NCBI GenBank assembly: GCA_965218045.1
Contig: CBDCJX010000011.1
Location: 930,001-994,000, forward strand
DNA: 64,000 nt
Direction of reading: 5' to 3'
From: CAVRCA01 sp965218045
GTDB lineage: Bacteria; Pseudomonadota; Alphaproteobacteria; Acetobacterales; Acetobacteraceae
Below, one piece after another: positions 33,584 through 42,222 of the stretch; positions within the stretch are counted from its first letter, which is position 1; each line of letters opens with the position of its first letter. The translations under genes and the position numbers were made by a program. Below the pieces are notes generated by a model that saw only the letters and a list, made by a program, of their open reading frames with translations, searched no databases and was not told the DNA's origin.

Positions 33584-34732
33584 TCAGCCGGAAATCGTCA
33601 GATCGGTCAGCCGGCGATGCTCGTCCATGGCAAAACGGTCGGTCATGCCGGCGATATAGTCGCACACCGTGACGGCGGCGCGCGCGGTGCCCGCCTCGCC
33701 GGCGCGCGGGCGCCAATCATCGGGCAGCAGCCCGGCCTCGCCGTGCAGGATACGAAACAGGTCCTCGGTGAGCAGCCGCGCCTTGCGTGCCATGCGGCTG
33801 ACCCGCCAATGGCGATACATCCGCGCCCGCAGAAACTCCTTGATCACGTCGTTGGCCTCGGCGATCGCCGGGCTGAACCCTACCACCGGCTTGCGGGCAC
33901 GACGGATCGCATCGGCATCAGCCGGCGCGAGCTTGGCGATCCGCCGCCGCGTCTCGCTCAGCACATCGGTGACCAGGGTGTCGATCACCCGGCGAATGGT
34001 TTCGTGACGCAAGCGGGGCGGCGGCACGTCGAGGCTCGCCACCCGCGCCGCGGCGAGCGCCTCGCCGACCACCGGCAGATGGTTGAGATCATCAGGCGTG
34101 AACAGCCCCGCGCGCAGCCCATCGTCGAGGTCGTGGCTGTGATAGGCGATGTCGTCGGCGAGTGCCGCCACCTGCGCCTCGGCGCTGGCATGGGTGGCGA
34201 GGTCGAGCTTATGGCGGCGGTCGTACTCGGCGATGTACGCAGGTGGCCGGTGCAGCGGGCCGTTGTGCTTGGCCAGCCCCTCGAGGGTCTCCCAGGTCAA
34301 GTTGAGCCCGTCGAACGCGGCGTAGCGGCTCTCCAGCATGGTGACGATACGCAGGCTCTGCGCGTTGTGGTCGAAGCCGCCGAACGCCTTGGCGCCCGCG
34401 TTCAGCCCGTCCTCGCCGGAATGGCCGAAGGGCGGGTGGCCGAGATCGTGCGCCAGCGCCAGCGCTTCGGCCAGATCCTCGTCCAGCGCCAGCGCGCGGG
34501 CGATCGAGCGGGCGATCTGCGCCACCTCGATGCTGTGGGTGAGCCGGGTGCGAAAGAAGTCGCCCTCGTGGTTGACGAACACCTGGGTCTTGTATTGCAG
34601 GCGGCGAAACGCCTGGCTGTGGATGATGCGGTCGCGGTCGCGCTGCCACGGCGTGCGCATCGCCGATTCCGGCTCCGGGTGGAGCCGGCCGCGGGCGGTT
34701 TCCGCTTGCACGGCGAACGGGGCACGGGTCAT
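33584..34732 (-). CDS. dgt: dGTP triphosphohydrolase-like HD protein
   Basis: A 382-residue HD-domain protein that releases triphosphate from deoxynucleotides. The N-terminus carries the family RTPWQRDRDRIIHSQAFRRLQYKTQVF stretch in split form (residues 26-52). The HD metal motif is AHDLGHPPFGHSGE near residue 94, and the first histidine lies in RLTHSIEVAQIAR. It is the first gene of the long minus-strand run, 11 bases upstream of argS and divergent from erpA. Confidence 0.92.
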   Translation of the reverse strand: MTRAPFAVQAETARGRLHPEPESAMRTPWQRDRDRIIHSQAFRRLQYKTQVFVNHEGDFFRTRLTHSIEVAQIARSIARALALDEDLAEALALAHDLGHPPFGHSGEDGLNAGAKAFGGFDHNAQSLRIVTMLESRYAAFDGLNLTWETLEGLAKHNGPLHRPPAYIAEYDRRHKLDLATHASAEAQVAALADDIAYHSHDLDDGLRAGLFTPDDLNHLPVVGEALAAARVASLDVPPPRLRHETIRRVIDTLVTDVLSETRRRIAKLAPADADAIRRARKPVVGFSPAIAEANDVIKEFLRARMYRHWRVSRMARKARLLTEDLFRILHGEAGLLPDDWRPRAGEAGTARAAVTVCDYIAGMTDRFAMDEHRRLTDLTISG

Positions 34733-34838
34733 GGCGCCGCTTACACCCCGCCGCCGCCCGCTTCAATGCGGCAGCGTTGGCCGCGAACGGTGATGCCAGC
34801 CGCTTCAAATCGACCCCCTCACGCGCTATGTTCCGCCG

Positions 34839-35186
34839 ATGGACGCAATCTCCGAGACCAATTTCGGCCTATCCGATCGTGCGGCGGCGCGCATCGCCGA
34901 GATCATCGCCGCCGATGGGCGGGAGGCGGCGCTGCGGGTGCAGGTGCTCGCTGGCGGTTGCAGCGGGTTCCAGTATCGCTTCGAGCTCGACCATGCCGCA
35001 CCCGCGCCCGACGATCTGGTGATCCGCCGGGACGCGGCCACGGTGCTGGTCGACCCGGCGAGCCTCGACCTGCTGGCCGGCGGCGAGCTCGACTACGCCG
35101 ACGAGCTGATGGGCAGCTACTTCGCGGTGCGCAACCCGAACGCCAAATCCGCCTGCGGCTGCGGCACCAGCTTCGCGATCGACTGA
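34839..35186 (+). CDS. erpA: Iron-sulfur cluster insertion protein, A-type carrier
   Basis: A 115-residue A-type carrier. The three cluster-binding cysteines are in GGCSGFQY near residue 40 and SACGCGTSF near residue 107. It transfers Fe-S clusters to apoproteins. It could equally be called IscA; the isolated location outside an isc or suf operon favours ErpA. It is divergent from dgt and followed 22 bases later by xthA. Confidence 0.9.
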   Translation: MDAISETNFGLSDRAAARIAEIIAADGREAALRVQVLAGGCSGFQYRFELDHAAPAPDDLVIRRDAATVLVDPASLDLLAGGELDYADELMGSYFAVRNPNAKSACGCGTSFAID

Positions 35187-35208
35187 GGCCGCTTTCGGCT
35201 GACCCGCC

Positions 35209-35979
35209 ATGCGGCTCGCCACCTGGAACGTCAACTCGATCCGGCAGCGCGAGCGCCACGTCCGCGCCTGGCTGGAACGCGAGCGCCCGGACCTCCTGCT
35301 GCTGCAGGAGATCAAGTGCGAGGCGCCGGCCTTTCCCGCCGCGTCGTTCGCCGAGCTTGGCTATCGCTGCGAGGCGGTCGGGCAGAAATCGTATAACGGC
35401 GTTGCCGCGCTGGTGCGTGGCGACTTCGCGGTGGCTCAACGCGCGCTCCCCGGTTTGCCCGAGGACGACGCGCAGGCGCGCTACATCGAGCTCACCACGG
35501 CGGGTTTGACGGTAATCGGCATCTACCTGCCGAACGGCAACTCCGGCGGCGAGGCGGGGCTGGCCTACAAGATGGCGTGGATGGACCGGCTGGCCGAGCG
35601 CGCCGAGGCGCTGCTGGAGGCCGACACCGACCTGTTGATCGCCGGCGACTTCAACGTCTGTCCCGCCGACGAGGACTTGGCCCCCGGCACCCTGCCGCCG
35701 AACGACGCGCTGGTGCGCCCGGAGATACGCGGGCGCTTCCGCCGGCTGATCTGGTCCGGCATGACCGACGCGATCCGCATGCTGCATCCACGCGAGCGGA
35801 TTTACACGTTCTGGGACTACCAGGCCGGCGCCTGGCGTCGCAATGCCGGGCTGCGCATCGACCACGTGCTGCTCTCACCGACGCTCGCCGAACGCCTGGT
35901 CTCGGCCTCATCCGACCGCCACGAGCGCGGCGAGGAGCAACCGTCGGATCACGTGCCGGTGGTGGTGGAGCTGCGGTAG
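35209..35979 (+). CDS. xthA: Exodeoxyribonuclease III
   Basis: A 256-residue EEP-fold nuclease for abasic-site repair and 3' end cleaning. Landmarks are the start RLATWNVNSIRQR, the metal glutamate in LLLQEIKCE near residue 33, the GDFNVCP motif near residue 146 and the C-terminal SDHVPVVVEL with the catalytic histidine. The gene follows erpA closely and is probably co-transcribed. It ends 15 bases from the convergent 145-residue hypothetical gene. Confidence 0.95.
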   Translation: MRLATWNVNSIRQRERHVRAWLERERPDLLLLQEIKCEAPAFPAASFAELGYRCEAVGQKSYNGVAALVRGDFAVAQRALPGLPEDDAQARYIELTTAGLTVIGIYLPNGNSGGEAGLAYKMAWMDRLAERAEALLEADTDLLIAGDFNVCPADEDLAPGTLPPNDALVRPEIRGRFRRLIWSGMTDAIRMLHPRERIYTFWDYQAGAWRRNAGLRIDHVLLSPTLAERLVSASSDRHERGEEQPSDHVPVVVELR

Positions 35980-35994
35980 CGCCGGCAGAGTCAA

Positions 35995-36432
35995 CTACTT
36001 GCTACGACGCCCTCGACCGAATAGCCCACGCAACCCCGTCCGGGGGGGTTCGGGCAGCTGGAACGCTTCGGGACCACCGAGCGCGAGGCGGCGAAGCTCA
36101 TCGTCACATGCCATGCGGCCGGTTGCGATCTCTCGTTCCGTGACCGCCCGTAACGCCTCGGTTGAGACGTTTCCGCTGGCGTCAACACACTCGCTCACTA
36201 GCAGTCGGTTGTAGTCCTGCCGTCGTGCGGTGCGAAAGGTCATCAGCTCCGCCACAGGCAAGCCCAGCTCCGCCGCATCCAAGACGGCGGTGTAAATCTG
36301 GAGCAGTGTTGCACGGTCGGCTGGGGTAGCGTGGTCGTATTCGGCCGCGACTTCGTGGCGAACGCTTGCCCAATCCAGCTCGGCGCCGGTCGGCAGCGAG
36401 CGTAGCCGTTGGAGCAGTTCGCTTGCGCTCAT
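35995..36432 (-). CDS. Hypothetical protein, 145 residues
   Basis: Not recognised. It is soluble, mostly helical by composition, with an acidic centre and a basic tail (GLRGLFGRGRRSK). There is no signal peptide or membrane segment. Third codon positions look less GC-rich than in neighbouring housekeeping genes, which hints at acquisition from elsewhere. It lies just outside the left end of the IS630-type element. The 126 bases between its start and the element contain no other gene; a short direct repeat of TGCGCCA flanks a run of A there. Confidence 0.6.
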   Translation of the reverse strand: MSASELLQRLRSLPTGAELDWASVRHEVAAEYDHATPADRATLLQIYTAVLDAAELGLPVAELMTFRTARRQDYNRLLVSECVDASGNVSTEALRAVTEREIATGRMACDDELRRLALGGPEAFQLPEPPRTGLRGLFGRGRRSK

Positions 36433-36558
36433 CAGAATTTCCAGCCCTCAGCAGCGGCAATGACGGAAGCGACCATAGCAAAACGAGTAGCAGTAGGCCG
36501 TAACTAGCCTGCGCCAAAAAAATGCGCCAACGAATTACGGCGACGAGTTGGACGCGAC

Positions 36559-36578
36559 TAGACCCTTATAGGGCTGTG
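36559..36578 (+). repeat. Left terminal inverted repeat of IS630-type element
   Basis: Begins with the TA target and TAGACCCTTATAGGG; pairs with the right end with four mismatches in 20. Confidence 0.85.
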
Positions 36579-37498
36579 TGTGGATAGCCGCAGTGCCTGA
36601 GATAGCGGGCGCACTCGCCGGGTTCGAACGCGTCGAGCAGTCTGCCGATCGCGCTCCATAACGCATCGACGGTGCGGGTAGCGGTGGAGCGCAGCAGGCG
36701 CTTGAGCTTGCTGAAGGCCAGCTCGATCGGGTTGAGGTCCGGGCTGTATGGAGGCAGATACAGCAGCGACGCGCCGCATGCCTCGATAGCTTCGCGCACG
36801 CCCGCGACCTTGTGGCTGGGGAGATTGTCGCAGATCACGATGTCGCCCGGCCGCAATGTCGGGCACAGCATCTGCTCGATGTAGGCGCGGAACGCTGCGC
36901 CGTTAATCGCGCCGTCGAGCACCAGCGGCGCGACCAGGCCGTCATGGCGCAGGCCGCACAGGAACGTCGTCGTGTGCCAGTGCCCGTGTGGCACCGGCGC
37001 GATCAGTCGCTGGCCGCGCGGTGGTCGACGCCCACGTCTCGTCGAGAAAGATCAGCCGGGCGGGATCAAGCCTGGGCTGCATCTCGGCCCAGGCTTGGCG
37101 CGCTTCGGCAACATCGGCGCGGTCTTGCTCGGCCGCGCGGAGCCGCTTTTTTTGAGCGTCAGGCCGAGACTGGCCAGCGTGTGCCACATCACCGGATGGC
37201 TGACCGTCACGCCATGCTCGCGCGCGACCCAGGCGCGCAGCTCGGCAATGGTGGCGTCAGCTTCTTCGGCCACGCGTGCCCGCAACACGCCGTAGAACGG
37301 CTCGAGCCGAGGCGGAACGTGATTGCGTTGCGGACCCGGCGTGGTCTCACCCGTCTCGCGGGCTTTGCTCTGGACCTTCGACACGTAGGACGCGCTCACC
37401 GACAGTCGCGCCGCCACCGAGCGGATCGGCTCGCCGACAGCCGCCAAAACTCGATCCCGCAGATCCTGCGAGTAGGGTTGCCCACGCCGCCTGCTCAT
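36566..37498 (-). pseudogene. IS630-family DDE transposase, frame-broken
   Basis: Three frames together give one IS630 transposase. Residues from 37498 (MSRRRGQPYSQDLRDRVLAAV) hold the helix-turn-helix DNA-binding part. A shift at a run of seven A (37147-37153) leads into KKRLRAAEQDR and FLDETWAST, which carries the first catalytic Asp. A second break near 37010-37030 has lost roughly nine codons, including the usual xMxRxYGR segment. The third frame then gives ICDNLPSHK (second Asp) and SPDLNPIE (Glu). The first shift could be programmed; the second looks like a deletion and should inactivate the enzyme. Confidence 0.85.
37147..37153 (-). other. Seven-A run, possible frameshift site in transposase
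   Basis: On the minus strand CTC is followed by seven A and then GCGG. Moving back one base here joins the N-terminal frame to the catalytic frame (TLKK to KRLRAAE). Runs of A are known slippery sites in transposase genes, so this may be a programmed signal rather than a mutation. Confidence 0.55.
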
Positions 37499-37572
37499 CC
37501 TCGCCTCCGGTCGTTGCCGGAGACCGATGAATCACATCACCCGCCCGCGCCGGAACCCAAAAGGCGATTCTG

Positions 37573-37592
37573 CCCAGACCTATTTGGGTCTA
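37573..37592 (-). repeat. Right terminal inverted repeat of IS630-type element
   Basis: Reads TAGACCCAAATAGGTCTGG on the minus strand and matches the left end. It contains the TAG that now ends the interrupted small gene. Confidence 0.85.
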
Positions 37593-37849
37593 ATGATGCC
37601 GTCCCGTAGGCGGATGATGTCGCTTTCCGTCGCTTGATAGAGCCGCCGTAGATCGTCCGTGGTATAGAGCTTCAGCTCCCGGACGTTGCGACCTTCCTCG
37701 CGATGCAGTTTCACGAGCACGCGCAGGACACCCAGCCCAGTCATCAGGTGGACGGTCTTGCGCAATGTTAGGCGGGGTCCCTGCCCGGAGACCTTGAGGT
37801 GCGGGGTTGTTCCGATACCCCAATCCCCCGGCTCGGCCTGCCAAGGCAC
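37580..37849 (-). pseudogene. Small gene of unknown function truncated by the IS element
   Basis: From a GTG at 37849 the frame encodes about 89 residues, including a helical stretch (TTDDLRRLYQATESDIIRLRDGII). Its stop, TAG at 37580-37582, lies inside the right inverted repeat of the insertion, so the natural C-terminus is gone. Joining the flanks at a single TA keeps the frame open to about 36182. The start is uncertain and the product is not recognised. The gene follows the MscS channel gene by 28 bases on the same strand. Confidence 0.55.
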
Positions 37850-37877
37850 GGGATCTTCATCACCCCTCGCGGGCGGA

Positions 37878-38930
37878 TCACCGGGCGGTGACGGCCTGGG
37901 CCGAGGCTTGCGCTGCGCCCGAGCCAACACCGTGGCTGCCTTCGATCGCGGGCTGGCTCGCTTGCTCCGGCCGCTCCCTGTCGCGGCGCGCCAGACGCAC
38001 CTCGACCGGCGGCAAGCCGACCACGTCGTAGGTCGACGAGGCGATGCCGATGCCAGCACGGTCCAGCTCCGTGATGATGTGCCGGCTCATCGCATCCTTC
38101 GCTCCCCGTATCTGATGGGTGCTCAGAATGAAGCGCACGGTCAACTCCAGCCAGTTGTCGGTGAGCCGGTAGAACACGCGCGGCTCGAGGTCGGGCAGGT
38201 CCACGCTGAAACGCTGCTGCAGATCGGCTTTCGCTCCGCCGGCCATCGCGTCCGGGTCGACCGCGTGCAGCCTGGCGGCGTCCAGCAGGATGGCCTCGGC
38301 GCGCGCGCGGTCGGCCTGGTAGGTGATCGGGATGGCGATCTCCTCCCAGATGAACGGGAAGTCGCGGGTATAATTGTAGACCGGCTCGGCGAAGATCTTC
38401 GAGTTGGTGACCGTGACGATACGACCGGTGAATTGTCGGCTCCGAACCCACATCGCCGGGTCCGCGCCCTGCACGCTGGGCGGCTGGCCCATCTCCATGA
38501 TCGTGGTCTGGATGAAGCCCAGGCGCAGCACGTCGCCGCGCACGCCGCCCATGGAGATCCGATCGCCGACCGTGAAGGTGGAGCCGCGCAGGATTACGAA
38601 GTAGCCGGCGAGCGAGGTCACGACCTGTTGCAGCGCAAAGGCCAGGCCGGCCGAGATCAGCCCGAAAGCGGTGGTCAGGCGAGTGGGGTCGTTGAACCAG
38701 ATCGACAACAAGCCCAGGATCAGGGCGATCGCCGCCATCAGGCTGACGCCTTGCCGGGTCCAGAACCGCGACTGGACGCTGGCGTAATCCGTCTTGCCCA
38801 GCGCCATGCCGACGATCGCGCGAATGACGCGGCTCAATGCAAGCACGATGGCGACGAAGATGATCGAGAGCAGCAGCTTGCGCCCGTTCTCGGGGTTCAC
38901 GCCGACCCAGTCGATTCCAAGAAAGTGCAT
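37878..38930 (-). CDS. MscS family mechanosensitive channel
   Basis: A 350-residue inner-membrane channel. Three hydrophobic helices lie near residues 18-44, 66-84 and 91-118. The last resembles the pore helix, followed by the beta domain with GSTFTVGDRISMGGVRGDV near residue 116. The family opens under membrane tension to release solutes. The C-terminal 50 residues are hydrophilic and low in complexity. It is downstream of the DUF2254 gene on the same strand, 54 bases apart. Confidence 0.88.
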   Translation of the reverse strand: MHFLGIDWVGVNPENGRKLLLSIIFVAIVLALSRVIRAIVGMALGKTDYASVQSRFWTRQGVSLMAAIALILGLLSIWFNDPTRLTTAFGLISAGLAFALQQVVTSLAGYFVILRGSTFTVGDRISMGGVRGDVLRLGFIQTTIMEMGQPPSVQGADPAMWVRSRQFTGRIVTVTNSKIFAEPVYNYTRDFPFIWEEIAIPITYQADRARAEAILLDAARLHAVDPDAMAGGAKADLQQRFSVDLPDLEPRVFYRLTDNWLELTVRFILSTHQIRGAKDAMSRHIITELDRAGIGIASSTYDVVGLPPVEVRLARRDRERPEQASQPAIEGSHGVGSGAAQASAQAVTAR

Positions 38931-38984
38931 ACCGCCTCGTTCTCGCTCCGTTGGACCGTTTGGCTCGACTGGGCCGCCGCCCGG

Positions 38985-40316
38985 TCAGCCCTGCAACGCG
39001 CCGACATAGGCGACGGCGCCGCGCTCCCGCATCACCTTGAAGCCCTCGTGGCGTGTGCGGACGTCCTGCAGGTCGGCGGGCGTTTCGATGTCGCGCTCCG
39101 CGTCCTGCAGGATCAGGTCGGCATGGCGCTGCAGCTCGGCCATGCGTGCTGCATCCTGCTCGCAGCTCACCACCGCGGTCAGCGCTTCCAGCATCCGCAT
39201 CAGCACGGTGGGGTTTTCCGTGGCGTTCTGCCGGATCAAGTGGAACATCGCGTCGGTGAGGCCGCCATAGCCGACTGCGGGGACCACCAGCACGGGGCGG
39301 CCGTTTCGGATCGAGACCCCGGAGGAGAGGTGGACTGGGGCCAACTCGCACAAGGCCGCGCCCAACCGGTCTATCACGGCGATCGCGGTGTGCGGGTCGT
39401 TGATGCCGGGGGACAACGCCCGAACCGCCACCTCGACCAGTTGGCGAGCCGCGAATTCCATGTCCATCGAGCTGGCACGCGCCTCCCCCAGCGCGGTCGC
39501 GCTTCGGATCGCCTCCCGGACGCCTGCCACCGCCGGAACCATCAACGCGATCGGCGCGCCGGGAAACACGTAGTCACCCGGCCGCACCAGCAGCCGCAGC
39601 GCGACCCCGTGCTCGGCCGCCCAGTCGGCCAGACCCTCCTCGTCGAGCTGCTGCAGGTAGCCGCGTCTTGTGTCCACCACCGGCACCGCTGATCGCCACA
39701 TGCTGAGAGTCGGCGGTTGCGGCTGCGGCTCGGCGGTGGTCAAGCGTTTCATCGTGGCACTCACATCGACGCTGACCAGCCCGATCACGGTGTTGACGTT
39801 GATGCGCCCGGCCATGTGGCCCACGAAGAAGACCAGCGTGACGACGCAGACGAAGGCCAGCAAGAGGCTGACGCTGAGCGAGAGATGCGGGACGAACGCA
39901 CCCTCGTCATGAGTACGCACGCTGCGCAGCACCATCAGCGAAAAGGAGAACGTGCCGAGGAAGATGCCGAGGGTGAACTGGTTGCCGCGGTCGCGGGTGA
40001 AGTTGCGCAGCAGCCGCGGTCCCATCTGGCCAGCGGCGAGCGACAGGGCGGCGATGGTGATCGAGAACACGGTGCCCGCGACACCAATGGTCGAGGAGGC
40101 CACCGCGCCAAGCAGGGTGCGGGCGCCGGTGGCGCCGCCGTTGTAGAGCCACGGGCTGGTGATCAGCCAGTCGGGGATCAGGCCATACCGATCGTAGTTA
40201 ATCAGACCGACCCCCAATAGCACGCCGGCCGCCACCATGATCGCGGGCAATACCCAGAAAGTCTCCAGCAGGTAACTCATCAGTTGGCTAAGACGTGCTT
40301 TCAAGGCGACTCCCAT
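38985..40316 (-). CDS. DUF2254 family membrane protein
   Basis: A 443-residue protein with about four membrane helices in the first 150 residues (for example FWVLPAIMVAAGVLLGVGL), then a long soluble C-terminal region. The motif ALSPGINDPHTAIAVIDRLG near residue 300 is characteristic of DUF2254. The function is unknown. Proximity to an MscS channel suggests a joint envelope or osmotic role, but this is inference from position only. Confidence 0.85.
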   Translation of the reverse strand: MGVALKARLSQLMSYLLETFWVLPAIMVAAGVLLGVGLINYDRYGLIPDWLITSPWLYNGGATGARTLLGAVASSTIGVAGTVFSITIAALSLAAGQMGPRLLRNFTRDRGNQFTLGIFLGTFSFSLMVLRSVRTHDEGAFVPHLSLSVSLLLAFVCVVTLVFFVGHMAGRINVNTVIGLVSVDVSATMKRLTTAEPQPQPPTLSMWRSAVPVVDTRRGYLQQLDEEGLADWAAEHGVALRLLVRPGDYVFPGAPIALMVPAVAGVREAIRSATALGEARASSMDMEFAARQLVEVAVRALSPGINDPHTAIAVIDRLGAALCELAPVHLSSGVSIRNGRPVLVVPAVGYGGLTDAMFHLIRQNATENPTVLMRMLEALTAVVSCEQDAARMAELQRHADLILQDAERDIETPADLQDVRTRHEGFKVMRERGAVAYVGALQG

Positions 40317-40436
40317 CCGGCGGACAAGTTCGCTAGCTCCAGAGCCGGCAGGTGCCGTCCCTCCCAGCAGTATGGAGCCCGCCGGGAAAGGTGCTAGCCT
40401 TTCCGCGCGGAACGGAACAAGGGGGAGGAGCGCGCC

Positions 40437-41492
40437 ATGAGCAGTTCAGCGCCGACACACGTTTATGCCGGTGCCTGGGGCACCAAGGATGGCGGGATCG
40501 GCGGCCTGTATCGCGCCGAAGCCGGCGGCGAGCGTTGGGAGCGGCTGAGCAATGGCCTGCCCGATCTCAACGTCCAGGCCGTCACCGTCGATCCGAACGA
40601 CCCGGACGTGGTCTACGCCGGCACCGCCGACGGGCCGTATCGCAGCAGCGATCGCGGCGCGCACTGGGAGCGGCTCGGCTTCCCGGATCGCGACATGGGC
40701 ATCTGGTCGATCGCGGTGCACCCGAGCCGGCCGAAAACGCTGTTCGCCGGCGCCTCGCCGGTCGCGGTCTATCGCAGCGACGACGGCGGCGACAATTGGC
40801 GGCGCATGGCCGATCCGCCGCTGCCGGAGCGGGTAAAAATGCCGTTCGCCTGCCGCGTGATGCGGTTCGCGCCCGACCCGACCAAGGACGACGAGATCTA
40901 CGCCACGCTCGAGGTAGGTGGCGCGATGCGCTCGCGCGATCGCGGCGAGAGCTGGGAGGATTGCAGCGCCGATCTGGTCAAGCTCGCCGAGCAGCCGCAC
41001 CTCAAGAGCCGCATTGTCAGCGACACCGAGATCGAAGGCATGCTCGACGGCCACGCGATGACGATGACCGCGGCCGATCCGGGTGCGGTGTTCCTGGCCG
41101 TGCGCATGGGTTTGTTTCGCAGCGAGGACCAGGGGCACAGCTGGCAGGACATGGAGGTCGGCCGCTTCTCGCCAGTGACCTACGGGCGCGACATCCGCGT
41201 CTCGCCGCAGGATGCGCGCGTGATGTACGCCTGCCTCAGCGTCGCGGCGAACAGCAATTTCGGCTCGCTGTATCGCAGCGACGATGTGGGCAAGAGCTGG
41301 AAGCGGGTCGACGAAGGCACCAGTCCGCGCTCCACCCTGATGGCGGTGGCGCTGCACGACCGCGACCCGAACCAGGTGTACACCGCGGCTCGCAATGGGC
41401 AGGTCTTCGGGACGCAAGATGGTGGCAAGAGCTGGACCGAGTTCCCGCTTCCCGCGCAGGTCAAGCAGGTCTACGCCCTGGCCTGCGGCTGA
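40437..41492 (+). CDS. BNR/sortilin-like beta-propeller protein
   Basis: A 351-residue protein made of repeated blades with Asp-box-like motifs: YRSSDRGAHWERL, YRSDDGGDNWRRM, FRSEDQGHSWQDM, YRSDDVGKSWKRV and FGTQDGGKSWTEF. This pattern marks BNR or VPS10-type propellers found in sialidases and photosystem assembly factors. There is no signal peptide, so it appears cytoplasmic. No catalytic residues of a sialidase can be placed. A GGGGGAGGAG site precedes the ATG. It is followed 36 bases on by an NnrU gene. Confidence 0.85.
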   Translation: MSSSAPTHVYAGAWGTKDGGIGGLYRAEAGGERWERLSNGLPDLNVQAVTVDPNDPDVVYAGTADGPYRSSDRGAHWERLGFPDRDMGIWSIAVHPSRPKTLFAGASPVAVYRSDDGGDNWRRMADPPLPERVKMPFACRVMRFAPDPTKDDEIYATLEVGGAMRSRDRGESWEDCSADLVKLAEQPHLKSRIVSDTEIEGMLDGHAMTMTAADPGAVFLAVRMGLFRSEDQGHSWQDMEVGRFSPVTYGRDIRVSPQDARVMYACLSVAANSNFGSLYRSDDVGKSWKRVDEGTSPRSTLMAVALHDRDPNQVYTAARNGQVFGTQDGGKSWTEFPLPAQVKQVYALACG

Positions 41493-41528
41493 CGCACTGC
41501 CGCGCCCTGCCCGCGACGGAGATCAAAC

Positions 41529-42221
41529 ATGGACGGGTTAGGGTGGGTTCTGGCCGCTTCGGTCGCGTTCGTCGGCACGCATTTTCTGCTGTCGCACCCG
41601 CTGCGTCGGCCGATCGTGGCGGCGATTGGCGACGGGGGGTTTCTCGGCGTCTACTCCCTGGTCGCAGCCGCGACCTTGGTGTGGCTGGTGCTGGCGTACC
41701 TGGCGGCCCCTACCACGGCGCTGTTGTGGCCGGTCGGCAACGTTCTGTGGGCCATCGTGACGGTCTTGATGCTGGTCGCTTCAATCCTGCTGATGGGTTC
41801 GCTCGTCGGCAACCCGGCGCTGCCGGGACAGAAACCCGCCGGCCCGGCGCCTGTCGCGCGCGGGGTGTTCGCGATAACCCGACACCCGATGATGTGGGCG
41901 TTTGCGATCTGGGGCGTGTGCCACGTCGCGGTCTATCCGGTCGGCAAGAACATTATTGTCGCGGCGGCGATCACCGTGCTCGCCCTGGTCGGCGCCGCGT
42001 TGCAGGACCGCAAGAAGGAGGCGCTGCAGCCACAGACGTGGCGCGCCTGGGAGGCGCGGACGAGCTACTGGCCCTTCGCCGCGATCGCGACCGGGCGTGC
42101 GCGGCTTGGCGGCTTCGGCATGCACGCGCTGGCTGGCGGCACGGTGGTCTGGCTCGTCGCGACCTGGGCGCACATCCCGCTCGCCGGCTGGGCGGCCGGC
42201 ATCTGGCGCTGGATCTGGTAG
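41529..42221 (+). CDS. NnrU family membrane protein
   Basis: A 230-residue protein with several membrane helices (start LGWVLAASVAFVGTHFLLSHPLRRP). The pattern GVFAITRHPMMWAFAIWGVCH near residue 112 is typical of NnrU and related isoprenylcysteine methyltransferase-like proteins. NnrU was named from a nitric-oxide-respiration locus, but many copies, as here, are not near denitrification genes. Function is uncertain. It is convergent with the CoA-transferase at 42223 with almost no gap. Confidence 0.85.
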   Translation: MDGLGWVLAASVAFVGTHFLLSHPLRRPIVAAIGDGGFLGVYSLVAAATLVWLVLAYLAAPTTALLWPVGNVLWAIVTVLMLVASILLMGSLVGNPALPGQKPAGPAPVARGVFAITRHPMMWAFAIWGVCHVAVYPVGKNIIVAAAITVLALVGAALQDRKKEALQPQTWRAWEARTSYWPFAAIATGRARLGGFGMHALAGGTVVWLVATWAHIPLAGWAAGIWRWIW

Positions 42222-42222
42222 T

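Larger units (their letters stand above)
36559..37592 (-). mobile_element. IS630-type insertion sequence, decayed
   Basis: The element is bounded by TA dinucleotides (36559-36560 and 37591-37592), the known target duplication of the IS630/Tc1 group. Terminal inverted repeats match at 16 of the first 20 positions including TA (shared TAGACCC..ATAGG.CTG.G). The interior holds one transposase gene read on the minus strand, broken by two frame changes. The right end interrupts a small gene. The size, about 1.03 kb, fits the family. Confidence 0.9.

Noticed and set aside
36566..36994. Independent second transposase gene
   Set aside because: It carries only the second Asp and Glu of the catalytic triad and aligns as the C-terminal part of one broken IS630 transposase.
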